Positions 1-12,763 of a stretch of 47,459 nt of DNA are shown here, piece by piece. The stretch's first letter is position 1. Every line of letters begins with the position of its first letter. This DNA is from Pseudomonadales bacterium. GTDB lineage: Bacteria > Pseudomonadota > Gammaproteobacteria > Pseudomonadales > Azotimanducaceae. The notes beneath the pieces were generated by a model. The model was not told the DNA's origin, did no database searches, and saw nothing but the letters and a program-made list of their open reading frames with translations. The stretch covers positions 1 through 47,459 of the forward strand of contig JAPYNO010000016.1 in NCBI GenBank assembly GCA_028283025.1. Reading direction: 5' to 3'. The position numbers were made by a program, and so were the translations under genes.

Positions 1-78
1 GTGGATCATGTTTGCGCCTTTCAAATCGAATTCAGCCCGTGAACTATACCCTAATTCCGTGAGGAGGAAAGTTCCGAA

Positions 79-162
79 ATGTTTCTGAGCCGGTACATCG
101 AACTGTTGAAGGGAAACGAGACATTCACCCCATTTGAACCGCATCCCGCAACGCCACTATAA
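79..162 (+). CDS. possible 27-residue upstream peptide
   Basis: A short reading frame starts at ATG 79 behind a strong Shine-Dalgarno-like AGGAGG (62-67, 11 bases before the ATG). It stops with TAA at 160-162, inside the -10 box of the putative atp promoter. The peptide begins MFLSRYIELLKG and could form a short amphipathic helix. I recognise no family. It could be a leader peptide of a longer atp transcript or a chance frame. The ribosome site is the only strong evidence. Confidence 0.2.
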   Translation: MFLSRYIELLKGNETFTPFEPHPATPL

Positions 163-163
163 T
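134..163 (+). promoter_or_regulatory. putative sigma70 promoter of the atp operon
   Basis: TTGAAC (134-139) and a consensus TATAAT (158-163) are separated by 18 bases. Transcription would begin near base 170. If so, the TTG codon at 134 cannot be the start of atpI, because it lies upstream of the transcript. This favours a later start for that gene. Confidence 0.55.
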
Positions 164-181
164 GCGCGTGCTTTTCGTCGC

Positions 182-1749
<1,568 letters not shown>

Positions 1750-1779
1750 ACGCACAGGCTTCCGAGGAGGCGCAAGACG

Positions 1780-2250
1780 ATGAACATCAACCTCACGCTG
1801 TTCTTGCAAATGATCGCATTTGCGGCTTTTGTCTGGTTCTGCTGGCGATTCATCTGGCCGCCGATTCGCGAGGCGATGAGCACTCGCGTCGAGAACATCG
1901 CCAAAGGGCTTGAGGCGGCTGAGCAATCCGAGCAGAAACTCGCTGAAGCAGGCGAGGCGGCGGCGCGCGAACTTGAGACCGCGCGAGCGGAATCCAAGGA
2001 CATTCTTGAGCGCGCGCGAGCACGCGGCAATCAAATGGTCGAGGAAGCGCGCACTCGAGCCGAGGAAGAGAGCGAGCGCGTGAAGCAAACGGCGCAGGTA
2101 GAGGTCGAGCAGGAGGCCAACCGCGCGCGGGAAGCGCTGCGCGCGCGTCTCGCCGAACTCACTATTCTCGGCACCGAGCGCATTCTTGGCGAGCGCGTTG
2201 ATCGCAAGGCGCATGATCGCTTGCTCGATGATCTGGTCAAGGAACTGTAA
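1780..2250 (+). CDS. atpF: F-type ATP synthase subunit b
   Basis: Peripheral stalk subunit of 156 residues, the standard gammaproteobacterial length. One N-terminal membrane helix (about residues 5-27, aromatic-rich [13 protein letters not shown]) is followed by a long charged Ala/Glu/Arg helix that would form the right-handed coiled coil reaching to F1. Only one b gene is present, so the stalk should be a b2 homodimer. It lies 30 bases after atpE and 6 bases before atpH, so co-translation is likely. Confidence 0.97.
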   Translation: MNINLTLFLQMIAFAAFVWFCWRFIWPPIREAMSTRVENIAKGLEAAEQSEQKLAEAGEAAARELETARAESKDILERARARGNQMVEEARTRAEEESERVKQTAQVEVEQEANRAREALRARLAELTILGTERILGERVDRKAHDRLLDDLVKEL

Positions 2251-2256
2251 TCGCCG

Positions 2257-2817
2257 ATGGCGCAAAAGCGCACAATCGCACGGCCATATGCAGCCGCCCT
2301 GTTTGAAGTAGCGATACGGGAGCAGGCGGTCGGGGCATGGATCGAGCGGCTCGACTTTCTGGCGCGTGCGTCAAAGTATGACGCGGTCGAACGAATGCTC
2401 GCGGACCCTGTGCTCGATGCCGATGTCAAGGCACATCATCTGTTCGAGCTGATCGAGGCCAGCTTTGGCGCACGATCAGACTTGACGGCGCTTCGTAACT
2501 TCGTGCGCTTGCTTGCGATGAATAAACGACTCGACATCTTCGCGGAAGTTCATGATGAGTTCGAGCGTCTCAAAAAAGAGGCTGAAAAGCGGCATCAAGT
2601 GTTTGTGACCTCGGCCTACGACCTAGACGATACGCAGCGCAACACAATAAGCGAGCGGCTTGCGGCGCGCCTCGGTGGAGAAGTCGAGATTCACGAAGAG
2701 ACCGACGACACGCTCATTGGCGGCGCCATTGTGCGGTATGGCGATCAGGTCATTGACGGCAGCTTGCGAGGGCGCTTACGCAAGCTCAGAGAACACCTAG
2801 AGAAGCGCGCAGCCTAG
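2257..2817 (+). CDS. atpH: F-type ATP synthase subunit delta
   Basis: Links the b stalk to the top of F1. It is 186 residues, slightly longer than the E. coli protein. The N-terminal helical domain opens with [11 protein letters not shown], the usual family signature, and the C-terminal part contains the conserved segment around [20 protein letters not shown]. The start ATG 2257 lies only 6 bases past the atpF stop. The following gap to atpA is 43 bases and holds an AAGGAGA ribosome site. Confidence 0.97.
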   Translation: MAQKRTIARPYAAALFEVAIREQAVGAWIERLDFLARASKYDAVERMLADPVLDADVKAHHLFELIEASFGARSDLTALRNFVRLLAMNKRLDIFAEVHDEFERLKKEAEKRHQVFVTSAYDLDDTQRNTISERLAARLGGEVEIHEETDDTLIGGAIVRYGDQVIDGSLRGRLRKLREHLEKRAA

Positions 2818-2860
2818 ACGGCTTCAAGAACCGTCTACAAGAGCAAGGAGAAACAGACAA

Positions 2861-4414
<1,554 letters not shown>

Positions 4415-4460
4415 CCCAGTTAAAAGTTAGTCCGGTAAAAATTCACACGGCGCACCGCCC

Positions 4461-5321
4461 ATGCCAGCCACCAAGGAAGTCAAGAAAAAGATCAACAGCG
4501 TGCAGAGCACGAAGAAGATCACGAGCGCCATGGAGCTTGTGGCGGCGAGCAAGATGCGCCGCACACAAACACTCATGCGCGCATCGCGTCCCTATGCCGA
4601 GAAAATCCGCGAAGTGATCGGGCATTTGGCGGGCGCGTCCCCGGAATACCGCAACGACTACATGCAGGTGCGCGAGGTCAAGCGCATCGGCTATCTAGTC
4701 GTCACGACTGATCGCGGCCTGTGCGGCGGACTCAACGTCAACCTGCTGCGTGCGCTCGTTCGCGACATGCAGGACTGGCATGAGCGCGGCGTTGAGTCAG
4801 ATCTTGCCCTCATCGGCAACAAGGCGGTGAGTTTCTTCCGTTCGTTCGGCGGCAATGTCGTCGCGGCCTTCACGCATTTCGGCGAGAAGCCCGCTATCAA
4901 AGATCTCATCGGCGGGGTTGGCATCATGTTCAAAGCCTTCGCCGAAGAGCGCATCGATCAGCTGATGATCATCAGCAATGAATATGTCTCCACCATGGTA
5001 CAGCGCCCCGTTCTGCGCCAGCTTCTGCCGCTCAAGGCCGAAGAAACCGAGGTGACCGGGCGGCGATGGGATTATCTCTATGAGCCGGAGGCGCGCGACC
5101 TCGTTGAGGGACTCGTGCAGCGCTTTATCGAGTCCCAAGTCTACGAGGCCGTGATCGAGAACATCGCTTGCGAGCAGGCGGCCAAGATGATCGCCATGAA
5201 AAATGCCACACAGAACGCGGAAGATATGATCGAAGAGTTGACGCTGCTCTACAACAACGCGCGGCAAGCCGCGATCACCCGCGAAATCGCAGAAATTGTC
5301 GGCGGCGCGGATGCCGTGTGA
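4461..5321 (+). CDS. atpG: F-type ATP synthase subunit gamma
   Basis: Central rotor shaft, 286 residues, the normal length. The N-terminal coiled-coil segment ([27 protein letters not shown]) and the C-terminal helix ([22 protein letters not shown]) are both conserved; together they form the shaft inside the alpha3-beta3 ring. The middle domain has the expected [11 protein letters not shown] segment. ATG 4461 is chosen because it starts the conserved [11 protein letters not shown]. It lies 46 bases after atpA and 27 bases before atpD. Confidence 0.98.
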   Translation: MPATKEVKKKINSVQSTKKITSAMELVAASKMRRTQTLMRASRPYAEKIREVIGHLAGASPEYRNDYMQVREVKRIGYLVVTTDRGLCGGLNVNLLRALVRDMQDWHERGVESDLALIGNKAVSFFRSFGGNVVAAFTHFGEKPAIKDLIGGVGIMFKAFAEERIDQLMIISNEYVSTMVQRPVLRQLLPLKAEETEVTGRRWDYLYEPEARDLVEGLVQRFIESQVYEAVIENIACEQAAKMIAMKNATQNAEDMIEELTLLYNNARQAAITREIAEIVGGADAV

Positions 5322-6746
<1,425 letters not shown>

Positions 6747-6750
6747 AAAG

Positions 6751-7173
6751 ATGTCCTTGATGCAATGCGACATCGTCACCCCGGAGGAGTCGATCTTTTC
6801 AGGCCAAGTGAGCATGGTGTCGCTTGTGGGCTCGCTCGGCGAGCTTGGCATCCTGCCCGGTCACATGCCGCTTATGACTGGCATTCGGCCAGGCCCCTTG
6901 CGTTTGAAGATGGAATCGGGCGAGGAAGAAGTGTTCTTTGCATCGGGCGGATTTCTAGAAGTGCAGCCAGGCCATGTGACTGCCTTGATCGATACCGCCG
7001 TTCGCGCGGAAGATCTTGATGAGAGCGCCGCTGAAGAAGCCGAACGCGCAGCGAGGGCAGCCCTCGGCGGCGAGAGCGGTGAATTTGAGTTCTCGGCCGC
7101 TGCCGCGCAGCTTGCAGAAGCCGCCGCGCGCATGCGCACGCTCGACGAGCTGCGCAAGCGCAGGAATCGATAA
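6751..7173 (+). CDS. atpC: F-type ATP synthase subunit epsilon
   Basis: Rotor subunit that can inhibit ATP hydrolysis, 140 residues. The N-terminal beta-sandwich includes GELGILPGHMPLMTGIRPG, the family signature. The C-terminal half is an Ala/Glu-rich helical pair (ESAAEEAERAARAAL). The frame is open upstream into atpD, but ATG 6751 gives the expected N-terminus (MSLMQCDIVTPEE) and sits 4 bases after the atpD stop. It is the last atp gene. In most gammaproteobacteria glmU would follow soon after; here the SDR gene and a 15-kb block come first. Confidence 0.97.
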   Translation: MSLMQCDIVTPEESIFSGQVSMVSLVGSLGELGILPGHMPLMTGIRPGPLRLKMESGEEEVFFASGGFLEVQPGHVTALIDTAVRAEDLDESAAEEAERAARAALGGESGEFEFSAAAAQLAEAAARMRTLDELRKRRNR

Positions 7174-7185
7174 CGGGCGTTCGGC

Positions 7186-7959
7186 ATGGGCCGGCTCGCT
7201 GATCGAACTGCGCTAATCACTGGTGCGAGTCGCGGCATAGGTCGCGCAATCGCAGAACGCTACGCAGTTGAAGGCGCCAATGTCTTTCTCACCGCCACCA
7301 ATCACGAGAAGCTCGAAGAAACCCGAAAACTTGTTGTTGGGCACGGTGTCCACGCGCATTGCCATGTCGCGGATGTCAGCGAGCCAAGCAGCGCGGAGGC
7401 CATGGTCAATGCCGCGCTCGCTTGGCGTGGCGGACTCGACATCTTGGTCAATAACGCCGGCATCCACATCCCGAAGCCCCTGCTCGACTACGCGCTCGAT
7501 GATCTTGATCGCATCATGAGAGTCAATGTCCACGCGGTCTTTCAACTGACCCAGTTGGCCATCCGGCATATGCTCACCCGCGGCGTAGGCAAGATCGTCA
7601 ACATCGCATCGACCGCAGGCAAGTGGGAAAGCCCGAACCAAGCCATCTACAACATGTCCAAACATGCGGTGGTGGGCTTGACACGATGCGCCGCGCTCGA
7701 ATTCGCGGATAAGGGCATCAATATCAACGCCGTATGTCCGGGCATTGTGGAAGGCGGCATGTTTGATCTAGAGAAACTCGCGGCATCATACGGCGCGACG
7801 AAGGAACAGGTGCAGAAAGCGGTGGTCTCAAGGGTGCCCATGGGCCGCCTCGTCACTTTGGAAGAGGTCGCGCACCTCGCTGTCTATTTGGGAAGTGCCG
7901 AGTCCGATGGTATGACCGGCCAAACCATCACCATCTCAGGGGGGATGCGAATGGGCTAA
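7186..7959 (+). CDS. SDR family NAD(P)-dependent oxidoreductase
   Basis: Classical short-chain dehydrogenase of 257 residues, likely a soluble NAD(P)-dependent alcohol/ketone oxidoreductase. The cofactor motif TGASRGIG is at residues 12-19, the NNAG structural motif is near residue 87, and the catalytic set is Ser142, Tyr155 and Lys159 (YxxxK). It ends in SGGMRMG, as many family members do. The substrate cannot be read from sequence. It starts 12 bases after atpC on the same strand and is probably read through from the atp operon. A diverged fragment of a second copy sits at 13333-13415, so this gene marks the left edge of an inserted block. Confidence 0.9.
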   Translation: MGRLADRTALITGASRGIGRAIAERYAVEGANVFLTATNHEKLEETRKLVVGHGVHAHCHVADVSEPSSAEAMVNAALAWRGGLDILVNNAGIHIPKPLLDYALDDLDRIMRVNVHAVFQLTQLAIRHMLTRGVGKIVNIASTAGKWESPNQAIYNMSKHAVVGLTRCAALEFADKGININAVCPGIVEGGMFDLEKLAASYGATKEQVQKAVVSRVPMGRLVTLEEVAHLAVYLGSAESDGMTGQTITISGGMRMG

Positions 7960-7978
7960 CGCTTGCCAAGGATGGCCG

Positions 7979-8659
7979 CTACATTGACAACGCCTTGCCC
8001 TTCATCCGTTTCCGCTCAAGCCGACGCTTTGAATCAAGCGACTGCTGAAGGCCATCGAGCCAGCTCTTGCACCAAGACTGCATCTCGCGGTCAGGAATCC
8101 TTCTGACGATTTCACCACGCTCGAGGAAGCATTGTTCGATCGGCTCTGGGATGCCCAAGGGGTCGTGCGTTGAATTGTCCATCACCGCGAGTTGATCAAA
8201 CTCCGCGGCCGTGCGGCGCAAGTTGGACAGGGAGTACCTATAGCGTTCCGGTATGCGCTTTGGATCGACTCGGTGCCCGGTGCCAAGAAGCACACGCTGA
8301 TCGATTCGCTCTACATTGATTTCTGGTGAATCCGTTCCAAGATAGATGCCTTCAACCCGATAGCCTGCATCAATGGCTTGGCGAACACGCTCCACTCCTG
8401 GGCTGCCGGAGTAGGTGCTCTCTACGCCATAGCTCGCTCTGTTTTCAATAGCTGTGAGGATCTCGCCGTCAACAAATGTCTTCGTGCGATGCCGGGCATT
8501 TTCGCTATTCCAGTCGCCGATGCCGCCAGCGATGGAATCTTGATCGAAGTAGTGATCAGGCAGGTGATCGTAGTTGTGTCGCTTCCACGCACTCTTGCCG
8601 ACACCGTTGCATCCCATCACGATGGTGAACACCGGACGTGAATCTGGTTGATCGGACAT
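7979..8659 (-). CDS. zeta-toxin-like P-loop kinase
   Basis: 226 residues resembling zeta toxin/PezT-type kinases, which phosphorylate UDP-N-acetylglucosamine precursors and block cell-wall synthesis. The Walker A motif GCNGVGKS is at residues 16-23, FDQD at 38-41 could hold the catalytic aspartate, and the C-terminal half has the arginine-rich RVLLGTGHRVDPKRIPERY stretch (122-140) and YSLSNL, as in zeta proteins. No epsilon/PezA antitoxin gene is adjacent, so it may be a solitary zeta-like kinase with another role. It points towards the SDR gene and converges with it. Its first ~57 codons and upstream region are repeated at 9524-9770. Confidence 0.8.
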   Translation of the reverse strand: MSDQPDSRPVFTIVMGCNGVGKSAWKRHNYDHLPDHYFDQDSIAGGIGDWNSENARHRTKTFVDGEILTAIENRASYGVESTYSGSPGVERVRQAIDAGYRVEGIYLGTDSPEINVERIDQRVLLGTGHRVDPKRIPERYRYSLSNLRRTAAEFDQLAVMDNSTHDPLGIPEPIEQCFLERGEIVRRIPDREMQSWCKSWLDGLQQSLDSKRRLERKRMKGKALSM

Positions 8660-8723
8660 GTTTTTGGTGTGCTATTGCGACCTTGAGGGCTGTGATTGTA
8701 TGGTATTCGGTACGCGAGTCGGA
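8478..8723. repeat. direct repeat, copy A (zeta 5' end plus upstream region)
   Basis: A 246-base segment covering the first ~60 codons of the zeta-like gene and about 64 bases upstream. It is nearly identical to 9524-9770 in the same orientation. The two copies flank vapBC. Differences are scattered single bases and one one-base length change in the upstream region. Confidence 0.9.
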
Positions 8724-8760
8724 AAACCTCGATCCATGGCAGTCTCAACCTAAACCAACT

Positions 8761-9141
8761 TCATAGCTTATGAACATTTTTCAGCCGCGATAGTGCTTTG
8801 TCGAACGTCCCCAATGGACGATGGCCTATTGCGTCAGCAATCCTGACAATGAGGCAGTCCGTAAATCCGACGTCATTCCATTGCATAAAATCACTGAGAG
8901 CCGCCCGAACAATGTCTTCATCTTGCAGAGCGAGCTTGTCATGTTCAAGCAACATGCCTATTGCGACCGAAATCTTCTCTGCGCTCAGGCCATAAACGGA
9001 TTGCAGAACCCAAACTGTTTCCGCAAGGACAAGGTGCGAAACCCAGGCACTTGCCGACACAAAAGCTTCAGCACGGTCAGTTTGACTCACATCATCTCGA
9101 ACAATTAACCTGACGAGGATGTTCGTGTCAACTGCGCGCAT
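8761..9141 (-). CDS. vapC: PIN-domain ribonuclease toxin, VapC type
   Basis: 126 residues. Toxic Mg-dependent endoribonuclease of a type II toxin-antitoxin pair; family members often cut tRNA or rRNA. The four acidic active-site residues expected of a PIN domain are visible: Asp5 (AVDTNILVR), Glu41 (LAETVW), Asp95 (GFTDCLIV) and Asp114 (GTFDKAL). ATG 9141 overlaps the end of vapB by 14 bases, the usual antitoxin-first translational coupling. The RNA target is unknown. Confidence 0.9.
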   Translation of the reverse strand: MRAVDTNILVRLIVRDDVSQTDRAEAFVSASAWVSHLVLAETVWVLQSVYGLSAEKISVAIGMLLEHDKLALQDEDIVRAALSDFMQWNDVGFTDCLIVRIADAIGHRPLGTFDKALSRLKNVHKL

Positions 9142-9385
9142 GCTTCTTCAGCAAGTGTGTTCGTATGCCATCGTCCATTTGTTCGACACTGCGTGTGGTA
9201 GCAGGTGCGTCGAACAGCGCGTCGTGAATTTCTTGTGACGTGTATTTCGACGCACGCCGAATGCTCGCCTCGTTGCCTCGCTGCACCCATTCAATTTTCG
9301 ACCCCGGGCGCAGCCCTAGTCTTCTTCGAATGCTCACAGGAATCGAGATTTGTCCCTGCGAAGTTATCCTTGATGTGGTGCCCAT
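9128..9385 (-). CDS. vapB: AbrB/SpoVT-type antitoxin, VapB
   Basis: 85 residues from ATG 9385. The swapped-hairpin DNA-binding domain is at the N-terminus (SRITSQGQISIPVSIRRRLGL, then GSKIEW), and a C-terminal tail would bind VapC. The frame is open a few codons further upstream, but ATG 9385 gives the family-typical start just before the TSRIT strand. It is the first gene of the pair and should autoregulate its promoter together with VapC. Confidence 0.88.
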   Translation of the reverse strand: MGTTSRITSQGQISIPVSIRRRLGLRPGSKIEWVQRGNEASIRRASKYTSQEIHDALFDAPATTRSVEQMDDGIRTHLLKKHARS

Positions 9386-9495
9386 AGTATGACTTGCCCT
9401 ACGCAAAAGTGAACAAGACCAATTATGTGTTTATTAACCCGGTAATGCAAATCTGGGTTTTGCCAACGGCTGATATTGAGACCTACATTCAACCT

Positions 9496-9705
9496 TCAAG
9501 TGCAACGCCTAGTGAAACTAGGGGTCGTCGTGCCATGCCGGGGGTTTTCGCTATTACAATCGCCGATGCCGCTAGCGATGGAATCTTGATCGAAGTAGTG
9601 ATCAGGCAGTTGATCGTAGTTGTGTCGCTTCCACGCACTCTTGCCGACACCGTTGCATCCCATCACGATGGTGAACACCGGACGTGAATCTGGTTGATCG
9701 GACAT
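9496..9705 (-). pseudogene. truncated copy of the zeta-like gene
   Basis: A frame from ATG 9705 repeats the first ~57 residues of the zeta-like protein, including the Walker A motif GCNGVGKS, with a few substitutions (for example Gly45 to Ser and Trp50 to Cys). It then runs into about ten unrelated residues and a stop. The rest of the kinase is absent. It is a remnant left by the duplication that flanks vapBC, and any product would lack the catalytic C-terminal part. Confidence 0.85.
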
Positions 9706-9770
9706 ATCTTTTAGCGCGCTATTGCGACGTTGAGGGCTGTGATTGTATGGGATTCGGTACGCGAGTCGGA
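9524..9770. repeat. direct repeat, copy B (zeta 5' end plus upstream region)
   Basis: 247 bases matching 8478-8723 in the same orientation. The match stops at 9770, 84 bases before mcrB. Copy B contains the 5' part of the truncated zeta gene and its former upstream region. Confidence 0.9.
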
Positions 9771-9821
9771 TGGGTAAGCCAACATGCACCTGAATCCGTG
9801 CGTTGTGTATAGTTTCCATCC

Positions 9822-9837
9822 TCCGTCAAACGACGGA
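9822..9837. promoter_or_regulatory. inverted repeat before mcrB
   Basis: TCCGTC and GACGGA form a perfect 6-bp dyad around AAAC, 17 bases before the mcrB start. A TATAGT hexamer at 9808-9813 could be the -10 box. The dyad would lie in the 5' leader and could be an operator or a small hairpin. Confidence 0.3.
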
Positions 9838-9854
9838 CACATCAAGGCAGAGCC

Positions 9855-11609
9855 ATGGCAACTTGGACTGGATTTTCCCACACGCCGAGAATTCTGGAGT
9901 CCGCTGAAATATGGAAACACGAGTGCCTATTGGCGGATGGAAGCCTATTTACAGACCAAAATCTCTGGACGTTTGAGAATGTCGTTGAGCTGAAAGAGAT
10001 GTTCGTGGGCAACCCGCTGACAGGAAAATCGACCTTCTATGACAAACTCAAGTTGCAGGTCGGGAACGCCAAGCCGAAAGTAATTCAACTGGCATCGGAA
10101 GCGCTCTGGTTGCTGCTGCTTTTGGTCTATCAGGACAGTATGAAGCCCTCGACTAAGAGACAGCGAATAATCGAAGTATGGGATTGGTCGAATGTGCCAC
10201 ATCCTAACTCAGATATCTTGGATGAAGACGCCCTTCGTGGCTTGGTGAACCCGGGCACGGCTTTTCAAACACGCAACTGGGCTGAATACGGATTTCTACT
10301 AACCTTAATGGAAGCTTGGAAGGCGCTCTCTCGAGATGAGCAGAGTGGAATGCTCTCGGACCAGCCTTGGGTGCTTGGAGAATGGGTCTTAGGAATCGAT
10401 GATGCCGATACTCGCTCGTTTCGCCACATGTTTCTGTATCTTTGCTATCCCCATGAGTACGAGAAGGTTGTCAGCAAAACGGCGAAGGAGCAGATATATA
10501 CTCATTTTTCAAACTTGATTGAGGAAGGAGAGGATCCATACAAGAACAATCCCTCTTGGTTAAGCTTAGATCAGTCCATTTACATAATTCGCGAGGCTTT
10601 GCAAGACGAATACGAAACCGAAGATCTGGACTTCTTCCAACAGCCCTTGGAGGATCTTTGGAGGGATAAAGCGTCCAAGCCTCGGCTCCCGAAGCAAGAG
10701 ATTGCGACGCTTGATCCGTTCTTTCCAGTGGAAGAGATCGATCTCAATGGTCCGATCGAAAACTTATTTCTTGAAGATGACGAAGTCAAGCACATCCTGT
10801 CCATATGGCGGCGAAAGAAAAACCTCATCCTTACAGGGCCGCCCGGTGTAGGGAAGACCTTCGCCGCACGCAAGCTAGCCTACGAGATCATAGGCATCGA
10901 AGATCCGGAATGCGTCGAATTCGTCCAGTTCCACCAATCCTACTCATACGAGGATTTCATTCAGGGTTATCGACCGACGAAAGACGGTTTTGTGTTGAAG
11001 GATGGGCATTTCTATCGCTTCTGTGATAAAGCTCGATCGAATCCGGAAACGAAGCACGTCTTCATCATCGACGAGATCAACCGCGGCAATCTGAGCAAGG
11101 TCTTCGGTGAAACCATGATGTTGATCGAGGCGGATAAACGTGGCGACCAGTGGGGTATCCCACTCGCCTACGATGATACCGGCAAGAAGTTCTTTGTTCC
11201 CGACAATCTTTATCTGCTCGGACTCATGAACACGGCCGACCGGTCCCTCGCTGTCGTAGATTACGCGCTGCGCCGAAGGTTCGGGTTTGTCAATCTAACT
11301 CCTCGCTTCAAATCGCAGAAGTTCCGCGACTATGTGCTTGGCACTGGCTTATCTGAAGGTCTCCTGAACACGATTGAGGAAAGGATCGGGCGCCTCAACG
11401 AGGCAATTTCTGAAGACCAGTCTAACCTTGGTAGCGGCTACTGCATTGGCCATAGCTACTTCTGCGCTTACGAGGAGTCGTCGCTTTCTGAGAATGATTG
11501 GTATAGACAAATCATTGAGACCGAGGTGTTGCCACTGCTTGAAGAGTACTGGTTCGATGCGCCGTCGAAAGTAGACCAATGGAGAAAAAGCCTGCTCGCC
11601 GAGATTTAG
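9855..11609 (+). CDS. mcrB: McrB-like AAA+ GTPase of a methyl-directed restriction system
   Basis: 584 residues. McrB proteins form a GTP-driven ring that binds modified DNA and activates the McrC nuclease. The motor is clear: Walker A GPPGVGKT (328-335), Walker B IIDEINRGN (Asp406-Glu407), and the McrB consensus MNTADRS (458-464), which replaces an AAA+ sensor and is linked to GTP use. The first ~300 residues should hold the DNA-recognition domain, but I do not recognise them as the EcoK-type N-terminal domain, so the recognised modification is unknown. The C-terminus overlaps mcrC by 31 bases. ATG 9855 is supported by an AGGCAGAG purine stretch. Confidence 0.88.
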   Translation: MATWTGFSHTPRILESAEIWKHECLLADGSLFTDQNLWTFENVVELKEMFVGNPLTGKSTFYDKLKLQVGNAKPKVIQLASEALWLLLLLVYQDSMKPSTKRQRIIEVWDWSNVPHPNSDILDEDALRGLVNPGTAFQTRNWAEYGFLLTLMEAWKALSRDEQSGMLSDQPWVLGEWVLGIDDADTRSFRHMFLYLCYPHEYEKVVSKTAKEQIYTHFSNLIEEGEDPYKNNPSWLSLDQSIYIIREALQDEYETEDLDFFQQPLEDLWRDKASKPRLPKQEIATLDPFFPVEEIDLNGPIENLFLEDDEVKHILSIWRRKKNLILTGPPGVGKTFAARKLAYEIIGIEDPECVEFVQFHQSYSYEDFIQGYRPTKDGFVLKDGHFYRFCDKARSNPETKHVFIIDEINRGNLSKVFGETMMLIEADKRGDQWGIPLAYDDTGKKFFVPDNLYLLGLMNTADRSLAVVDYALRRRFGFVNLTPRFKSQKFRDYVLGTGLSEGLLNTIEERIGRLNEAISEDQSNLGSGYCIGHSYFCAYEESSLSENDWYRQIIETEVLPLLEEYWFDAPSKVDQWRKSLLAEI

Positions 11610-12667
11610 AAGTGGCGGCAACTATTCCGATTCAGAATCTCTACTACCTGTTTCTTTATGCTTGGGACAAGCTAGAGGCAGGGCAGGCCATCGATGTTGG
11701 AGGCGTAGAGAGCCCTGACTTGGTGGACATGTTCGCAAAGGTGTTGGCTGGAGGGCTGAAGCATTTGCTTCGAAGAGGGATACGCCGGGATTACATCCCC
11801 ATTCGCGAAGATTCGTTTCGCCTAAGGGGGCGGGTGAACTTCGCCGATAGCATGGAACACATCATGCGACATGCTCCACGACTGAACTGCGAATTCGATG
11901 AACTCAAGCTCGACATACCGGAGAATCAAGTTCTGAAGGCCACAGCGTCCCGACTCACCCGAGCGGAGAACATAGACAAAGAAATCGCCCACGATCTACG
12001 CTTGCGTCTGAAGTCATTTCATGAAGTGTCCGATGTACGTCTCTCGCGACAGACTTTTCGACAGGTGCAGATTCATCGCAACAATGCTTTCTACGACTTC
12101 CTCATCAAGGTCTGTGAGCTGATCTTTGAGGCAACTTTGCCGGAGGGTGGCGAAGGGCGTTACAGGTTCTCCGACATTCTCAGAGACGAGCAGAAGATGG
12201 CGCTTGTGTTCGAGGCATTTGTTCGCAACTTCCTGCGTTTGGAGCTGCGTTTGAAGCAAGACGAATTGCAAGTGACTCCGCTAGAAATGAAGTGGGACGC
12301 GGCTGTACCAAACGAGCAGCTTCATATGCTCCCCGTGATGCGGACAGACATCCACCTGAAGAACACAATCCGGCCCGTGATCATCGACACCAAGTACTAT
12401 TCGGAAACGCTTCAGACACGGTATGAGAAGAAGAAGCTGCGATCAGAACATCTGTATCAGATATTTGCATACCTGAAGAATTCTGAGCGGTTGGGGCAGG
12501 AGTACGAGCATTCCGAAGGCATCCTGCTCTATCCTGCGGTTGGCGAGAAAGTTGACTTTAGGGCTGAGATCCAAGGGCATCCAGTGCGAGTTTGCACGGT
12601 GAATTTGGATCAGGATTGGCGGCTGATTCGGGAAGACCTACTTGCGTTGGTTAGGGTGGCGGGGTAG
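11579..12667 (+). CDS. mcrC: McrC nuclease subunit
   Basis: Up to 362 residues. McrC supplies the PD-(D/E)xK nuclease that cuts DNA when McrB translocates. The N-terminus has the family signature IPIQNLYYLFLYAWD. The catalytic core is visible as RTDIHL followed by PVIIDTKYY. A start at GTG 11612 would begin MAATIPIQNLYY and look more like other McrC proteins. The longer frame from ATG 11579 overlaps mcrB by 31 bases; I keep it as the outer limit. It ends 96 bases before brnT. Confidence 0.88.
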   Translation: MEKKPARRDLEVAATIPIQNLYYLFLYAWDKLEAGQAIDVGGVESPDLVDMFAKVLAGGLKHLLRRGIRRDYIPIREDSFRLRGRVNFADSMEHIMRHAPRLNCEFDELKLDIPENQVLKATASRLTRAENIDKEIAHDLRLRLKSFHEVSDVRLSRQTFRQVQIHRNNAFYDFLIKVCELIFEATLPEGGEGRYRFSDILRDEQKMALVFEAFVRNFLRLELRLKQDELQVTPLEMKWDAAVPNEQLHMLPVMRTDIHLKNTIRPVIIDTKYYSETLQTRYEKKKLRSEHLYQIFAYLKNSERLGQEYEHSEGILLYPAVGEKVDFRAEIQGHPVRVCTVNLDQDWRLIREDLLALVRVAG

Positions 12668-12736
12668 AAGCTGCCTAACGACCTGCGGTGCTTGAAACAT
12701 CAGCGAAACGAATTGCGAAGACCCGGATGACAAAAC

Positions 12737-12762
12737 GCACACATTCCATGTAGCATATGTGC
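12737..12762. promoter_or_regulatory. inverted repeat at the brnT start, possible BrnA operator
   Basis: GCACACAT (12737-12744) and ATATGTGC (12755-12762) form a 7-of-8 dyad with 10 bases between, ending one base before the brnT ATG. brnTA-type operons are known to be autoregulated by the antitoxin binding a palindrome near the promoter. Position and symmetry suggest that role here. Confidence 0.4.
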
Positions 12763-12763
12763 G

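Noticed and set aside
8378-8641. Plus-strand frame across the zeta-like gene, repeated at 9394-9687
   Set aside because: It is the antisense shadow of the duplicated zeta 5' end; it recurs only because the DNA is duplicated.
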